Source: Sesamum alatum
Lineage: Eukaryota; Streptophyta; Magnoliopsida; Lamiales; Pedaliaceae
Direction: 5' to 3'
DNA: 64,000 nucleotides
Assembly: GCA_034509735.1 (NCBI GenBank)
Contig: JACGWO010000001.1
Coordinates: forward strand, 32,119,966 to 32,183,965
A program made the position numbers and the translations under genes. The notes below the pieces were generated by a model that worked only from the letters and a program-made list of their open reading frames with translations, searched no databases and was not told where the DNA came from. Below, in pieces: positions 59,470 through 64,000 of the stretch. Within the stretch, counting starts at the first letter, position 1. Each line of letters starts with the position of its first letter.

Positions 59470-59702
59470 CGGTTTTTGGCTCTTCTTTTCACTCCTTAAG
59501 GGTTGTACATGGGTTGTACAAGGTTTTCAATATCCATTTTTAATTGCATTTTTTTATATGTATTCTTATGCCTTTAATTATGTTATGAAAAATGATATTG
59601 GATATCATGAATTGAATACATGATTTGTATTATTTGCATCATGATTATATTGGATATGTAATTATATTGTGTTTTGTTAATTGGATTAACAAGGGATGAT
59701 CA
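59470..59702 (+). repeat. Copia leader fragment
   Basis: 59510-59702 resemble the D2 leader at 38930-39110 (ATATCCATTT..AATT..ATTA, TTGGATATCAT, GGGATGATCA). The match stops exactly where an R2 LTR begins, so an R2 element inserted here. Confidence 0.6.
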
Positions 59703-59866
59703 TGAAGGACAAGCGGATCCATCCGGGAGCGCGAGCGGAAGCGAGAAAGCGAGAAATGTACGTAAATTTAAATCCCATTTAAATAAATGAATCCCAAGGG
59801 GTGTACCCTTGGGTGCTCAACCGGGCGTTCGATGTAGTATGTGTAAATATTAAAAAACGTATATTA

Positions 59867-61815
59867 TGAAAGATTGTGGATCGTCCCGGGAAAATAGCGT
59901 GAATGCGGAAGCGCGGTATAAAATTAAAATACGAAAATTAAAGAACACGTTGAAGGGGTGTGCCCTTGAATTTTTCCGGGTGTTCGGTGTATCTCATGAA
60001 TTAAATACATATAAATAATCATGGAGGCCATAAGAATTAAAATTAAAAGGGGCGAAAACGTAAACGGAGACATACCCGTTGTCGTTTCTGTCTTCAACGG
60101 CTACTTGCGTTGTTCCCCGTTTTGCACCAAGACCTCGTTCTTGAGATCCTCCAAATCATGACACATGATCCACCCACGTATCTTGCACGTCGTCCTAGCA
60201 ACGAACAAGTATTATTTTTGGAGAGGATAGATCAACCACGCGTTATGAATTAACGGGATCGATCTTCCTAAGTTCAATTGTTCCAAGAACAAAAGAACAA
60301 GAGTATTTTCTTGTGTGAGAGAGAGAGAGGGGCGGACGAGAATGGGGAGAGAGGGAGCCGAATTCAAGTGTGTGTTGTGTGTGTGTTGGAAATTCATCAT
60401 CCTTGAGTTGTAGGAGGCTAGGGGTTTATATAGAGGAGGAGTTTAATCCTCTTTAAACTCCAACTCTAAGAGGTCTATTTTGACTAGGATTTTGACCTAG
60501 TCAAAGTCCTAGTCAAAGCAGTATTTGACCTAGTCAAATTAATCCTAGCCATCCACCTCTCCCTTTCAATCTCAATCATTAATTTAATTTAATGGAATAT
60601 TTAATCCTATTAAATATTCCAAAGGCCAGATAAATAAATATAATAAATTATAAATATTTATTCTAGGCCTATTAAATTAATCCTCTAATAAATCTAATTT
60701 ATTAGATTAATTCCTTTTATCAAATAATAGGAATTAATTCTCCAAGAAAATAAAGGACCCGATTAAATCCATTTTAATCATTCCTTTTCTCCGATATTTA
60801 ATTCTAAATTAAATACTTGATGTGTGTGGATTGTGTGTGACTCTTTAGGTTCACCTTTCAGCTAGACTTGGTCGGATTCTTAGAATCCATCCGTTACCAT
60901 GGGTGGCCATCTAGCAACGGTCCATGGCACTAGAGACTAGGTGAAATATCCAGGGATGAACATTTAGGCTCTAACAGTACACTTGTCCTTCTGTCTACAG
61001 TCTCACCACTTAGGGTCTAGGGCACGAAAAATGCAGGTACCCATTTTGGACCTAAGTGTCGGTCTGTCCTTACTAAATGCCGCAAGGAAAGCCTTCCCTT
61101 CTGTTCAGTTACTGTGGCCACAGATTTTAGGGACAAGACACAGAGCATACGTGAGACTCAACTGTCAATGCCTTTTGATAGGAGACAGATCCTTTTTTGG
61201 AAACTACAGTCACTTTGTGCACCAGAGCTGCACTAGACATGGCTTATGACTACTCAAGTGCTTCTTGGCAATCTCTCACCATATCTAAGATACAGACCTG
61301 ATATACAGGTAAACTCAGCAGTTCCTCAAGTCAAAGGACTTGGTCTGTACCGTTGGAACCGGGAATACACATCAAACCTTGCTGACCCTACTCAAGGTCC
61401 TCCGTAAGACGGTTCCGCGAGTCACCTCAGTCAGTTGCTCCCCAGCAGGCTAACCCACTAACACTGCTTAGACGACCTTCGTCACCCGTCAATGAAATAC
61501 GACAGCAGATGCTTAGTACAAGTCTCAAAGGGAATCCCGGTACCCATTTTCGAGATTCCTTGACTTAGAGTTTTCCGGACTGATTCGGCGGGACTGATTT
61601 AATAGACCTACCTCCAAGCGTAGTCCCAGTCCCCGAAATGGGCTTCCAGTCCGTGGGCTTTGTTTGCGTAGTTAACAAATAGATAAACCAGTAAAGTGAA
61701 CGCAAACAAAGTAATGCCAGAATGAATTTCACTTCTTTATCAAAACACTGAAATTGTCTAGACATAGGTTACATTTTGCCCGCCAAGATTGGCTACATGG
61801 TCACCTATTCTAACA
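59867..61815 (-). mobile_element. R1 solo LTR (1,949 bp) inside an R2 LTR
   Basis: It runs (+ strand) from TGAAAGATTGTGGATCG to CACCTATTCTAACA and is flanked by TATTA at 59862-59866 and 61816-61820, a perfect duplication. The core is at 60897-60943, the TTGAC array at 60479-60540 and TATA (reverse) at 60425-60433. It is the only minus-strand R1 solo LTR here. Confidence 0.95.
60479..60540 (-). promoter_or_regulatory. TTGAC/GTCAA array, fourth solo R1 LTR
   Basis: TTTGACCTAGTCAAA occurs twice with flanking TTGACTAGG words, 45 bp from the TATA-like box in LTR orientation. Confidence 0.6.
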
Positions 61816-63594
61816 TATTAAACACATAGGGCATAGATATATATTAAATCAACCAAAGCGTAATAAAATCGTTACCTTCGATTGTTTAACGTATGCTCCC
61901 GGCTACTTGCGTTGTTCCTTCTCCGGAATGCTCACGAAATCCAAACATATGGATTCTCCAAGGGTGATCCACACCACACCGGAAGAAACGCACGTTCTCC
62001 TTGCTAGAAGAAAACGGGTTTGATGAAGGAATCGGTTTAAGAGAAGAACACTATGGATTAGTGTACTCTTAAACCTACTTTGTTCTTCTTCTTGATTCAA
62101 AATAAAGTGAAGAACACAAGTGAGAAAGAGGGGGTTTGGCCGAGCGTTGAGAGGGAGAGGAGAGGCCGATTTTTCTTCTTCTTTTTTCGTAGAAAAAAGA
62201 TGAATAATAATTCACTTATGCTTGTGTTGTATATTCTCATATATATACATAATTAATGTGATTATTGGAATGTGTCTAGGTTCATCCAAGGATGTCTAGA
62301 TACATTCCAATCAATCACCATTAATTCTTCAATCAAGCCTACCAAAATTTATGGTATGATCAAATCATACCAAAAGGAAGGCTTGATTGGAGTTGATTTG
62401 TCTCTTTCCAAAAGAGATAAGTTAACATACCACCTAGCATGAAACATGACTGATTTTGCTTCCTCCAAGGGAGCATTTCGGCCATGTCTATCTAAGGGAA
62501 GAAGTCCAACTTCTTCCTATTCCAAAATAGGAATTATTTCTCCTCTCGGGTTAAATTTAACGGACCGGGTATTATCGTAATCCAATTATGACGAACCCAA
62601 CATTAAATCCAATTTAATGTCCATTTAAATTATTCCCGTTGATCTTTTAATCCAATTAAAAGATTCAACGTCTCAACTTTTCATATTTAATCGAAAATCC
62701 AATTTACCGATTAAACGAAGGCCCGATACAATATCGGCTCATCCATCCAATAGACTTTCCCTGAAGTAATCCAATTACTTATTTATCCTTCGAGATTAAC
62801 TCCAAGTCAATCTCTCAACCTCCTCGGTGATTTGTGTGTGACCCTTTAGGTTCACCCTCAGCTAGATTTAGGCCCGTGTCCCACAAGGGCCCGCTACCAT
62901 TGGTGGCCGTCTAGCAACGGTCCATGGCACTAGAGACTATAGACAAGGCACCGTCCTCGCTACACATTCCGAATGCACTGGACAAGGCTTATGATAATCA
63001 TCTTACAGAATGATCTCCTCTCGCCAATCCAAGATACAGTCGTCCTGTGCACGTGACTGCCATGATCCCTCAAGTCTGAGGATTACTCCCGTACTATCGG
63101 AACCGGGAAAACCAATCATCCCGACCAAGCCTCCAAGGCTTCCATATGATGATCCCCGCGAGTCAGTCCAGTCGGCTCGACCCCCAGTCGACCAACCCAT
63201 CCAGATCGTGTAGACGTCCCACGCCCGTCGCTAATGAAACACGACACTCATCCAATGAACACGACTCTTGACGCAAGTCTCAATAGGACTCTCGATGCCC
63301 TGTCTCGAGGTCCTCGACTTGGAACGTTTCAGACCCAACTCTTAATCAGTTGGTTTCATGACCACCATCCAATGCGTGGCCTAACTGCACGAGTTGTTAT
63401 CCATGGTTTGTGGGCTTTGTTGCGATATAAGTTAAACACCATTTTAACAAATGTGAAATGAGCGCAACAAAGTAAGCACCAGAAGTGACTAATACTCATT
63501 TTATTCATCACATAATAATATTACATTTGCATCGAGTTGTATAATAGGTTACAAATTGCCAAACTTATTGGCTTTCTGGTCACCTATTCTAACA

Positions 63595-64000
63595 ATCTCC
63601 CACTTGACCTAAAGCCAATCACCCATTGACCTCAAACCCATCTTATCCAGATGCTGAGTATGGGCAACTTGCGACAGGGCTTAATAAGTGGATCTGCTAT
63701 GTTTTCTGCGGAGCTGACTCGGTCCATCCGAACGTCACCCCTACTAACCATCTCTCAGAGTAGATGGTAGCGTCTAAGAATATGCTTCGATCGTGATGAG
63801 ATCTCGGTTCCTTTGCTAGGTATTACACCTAACCCTTGGATGTAGCTCATCAACCAAACTGTCCTCAGCAGCTTCCGAAGCCGCTATATATTCAGACTCT
63901 ATGGTGGAGTTCGTCGTGGTAGCCTGCTTGGAACCCTTCCAAGCAACCACGCCACCATTTAGCCGAAATACAAAACCATACTGAGACTTGGCATCATTGT
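63595..64000 (-). pseudogene. Copia RNase H, partial at the window edge
   Basis: Reading in from the right edge on the minus strand: NDAKSQYGFVFRLNGGVVAWKG, then TTNSTIESEYIAASEAA, the copia RNase H signature also seen in element A. Frame breaks follow, and a GDWL-like end lies before the polypurine tract at 63595-63608. It belongs to the R2 element whose 3' LTR is 59703-63594. The rest lies beyond the window. Confidence 0.85.

Larger units (their letters stand above)
59703..63594 (-). repeat. R2 3' LTR of an element leaving the window, interrupted
   Basis: It runs (+ strand) from TGAAGGACAAGCGGATCC to CACCTATTCTAACA, next to ATCTCCCACTTGAC (reverse of the polypurine tract). It is interrupted by an R1 solo LTR at 59867-61815. 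Compared with other R2 LTRs, roughly 300 bp are missing at about 62938, just after the core. The left flank is GATCA. Confidence 0.9.

Noticed and set aside
1..64000. A host gene, tRNA, rRNA or defence-type system
   Set aside because: All longer frames on both strands trace to retroelements, the hAT element or LTR shadows. I saw no cloverleaf or rRNA-like segment, although I could not run a covariance search.

Overview
This window is repeat-packed plant nuclear DNA. The evidence is Ty1/copia elements primed by initiator-Met tRNA, a Tekay/Del-like Ty3/gypsy element with a chromodomain-type tail, a plant L1-type LINE, a BED-finger hAT element of the RICESLEEPER kind, and MULE- and Harbinger-type MITEs. 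I found no host protein gene, tRNA, rRNA or CRISPR array. The composition is AT-rich apart from sharp GC-rich islands inside copia leaders. The most likely setting is flowering-plant (probably eudicot) heterochromatin. I cannot name the species.

Three related copia LTR families account for most of the sequence. I call them R1 (about 1.95-2.0 kb, ends near a GATCCACxATCTTTCA-like terminus), R2 (about 2.2 kb, ends ...GGATCCGCTTGTCC(C)TTCA) and R3 (about 2.0-2.2 kb). All begin TGTTAGAATAGGTGACC or a close variant. They share a conserved core of about 47 bp but are otherwise divergent.

Layout. 1-4737: the 3' end of an R3 copia (+), with its LTR split by an R2 solo LTR. 4738-12214: a decayed gypsy element (-) with a truncated 3' LTR. 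12215-13994: MITE-in-MITE DNA, a Helitron-like 3' end and a gypsy LTR scrap. 14060-15818 and 54835-56890: two halves of one LINE (-), separated by about 39 kb of nested insertions. Within that nest, an R3 copia F (-, 15819-54834) carries an R3 copia D2 (+, 37280-49034). D2's 5' LTR is broken by an R2 copia B (-). B's leader is in turn broken by an R1 copia A (-, to 34370). A carries two R1 solo LTRs, each holding a MITE. D2 also holds a 3.5 kb hAT element, and F holds a third R1 solo LTR. 56890-64000: an R3 solo LTR, a copia leader scrap, and the 3' LTR of an R2 copia (-) that contains a fourth minus-strand R1 solo LTR and runs off the window.

No element looks autonomous: each coding region has stops, frameshifts or insertions. 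Six solo LTRs with matching or near-matching 5 bp target duplications show that LTR-LTR recombination has been active, and at least one illegitimate junction joins LTRs of two families. The most interesting non-coding signals are (i) a pair of palindromic boxes 79-81 bp apart at a fixed place in the leaders of three diverged copia elements, (ii) GC-rich leader islands of variable length, (iii) the LTR core shared by all families, and (iv) TTGAC/GTCAA arrays just upstream of the TATA box in every R1 LTR that retains this part.
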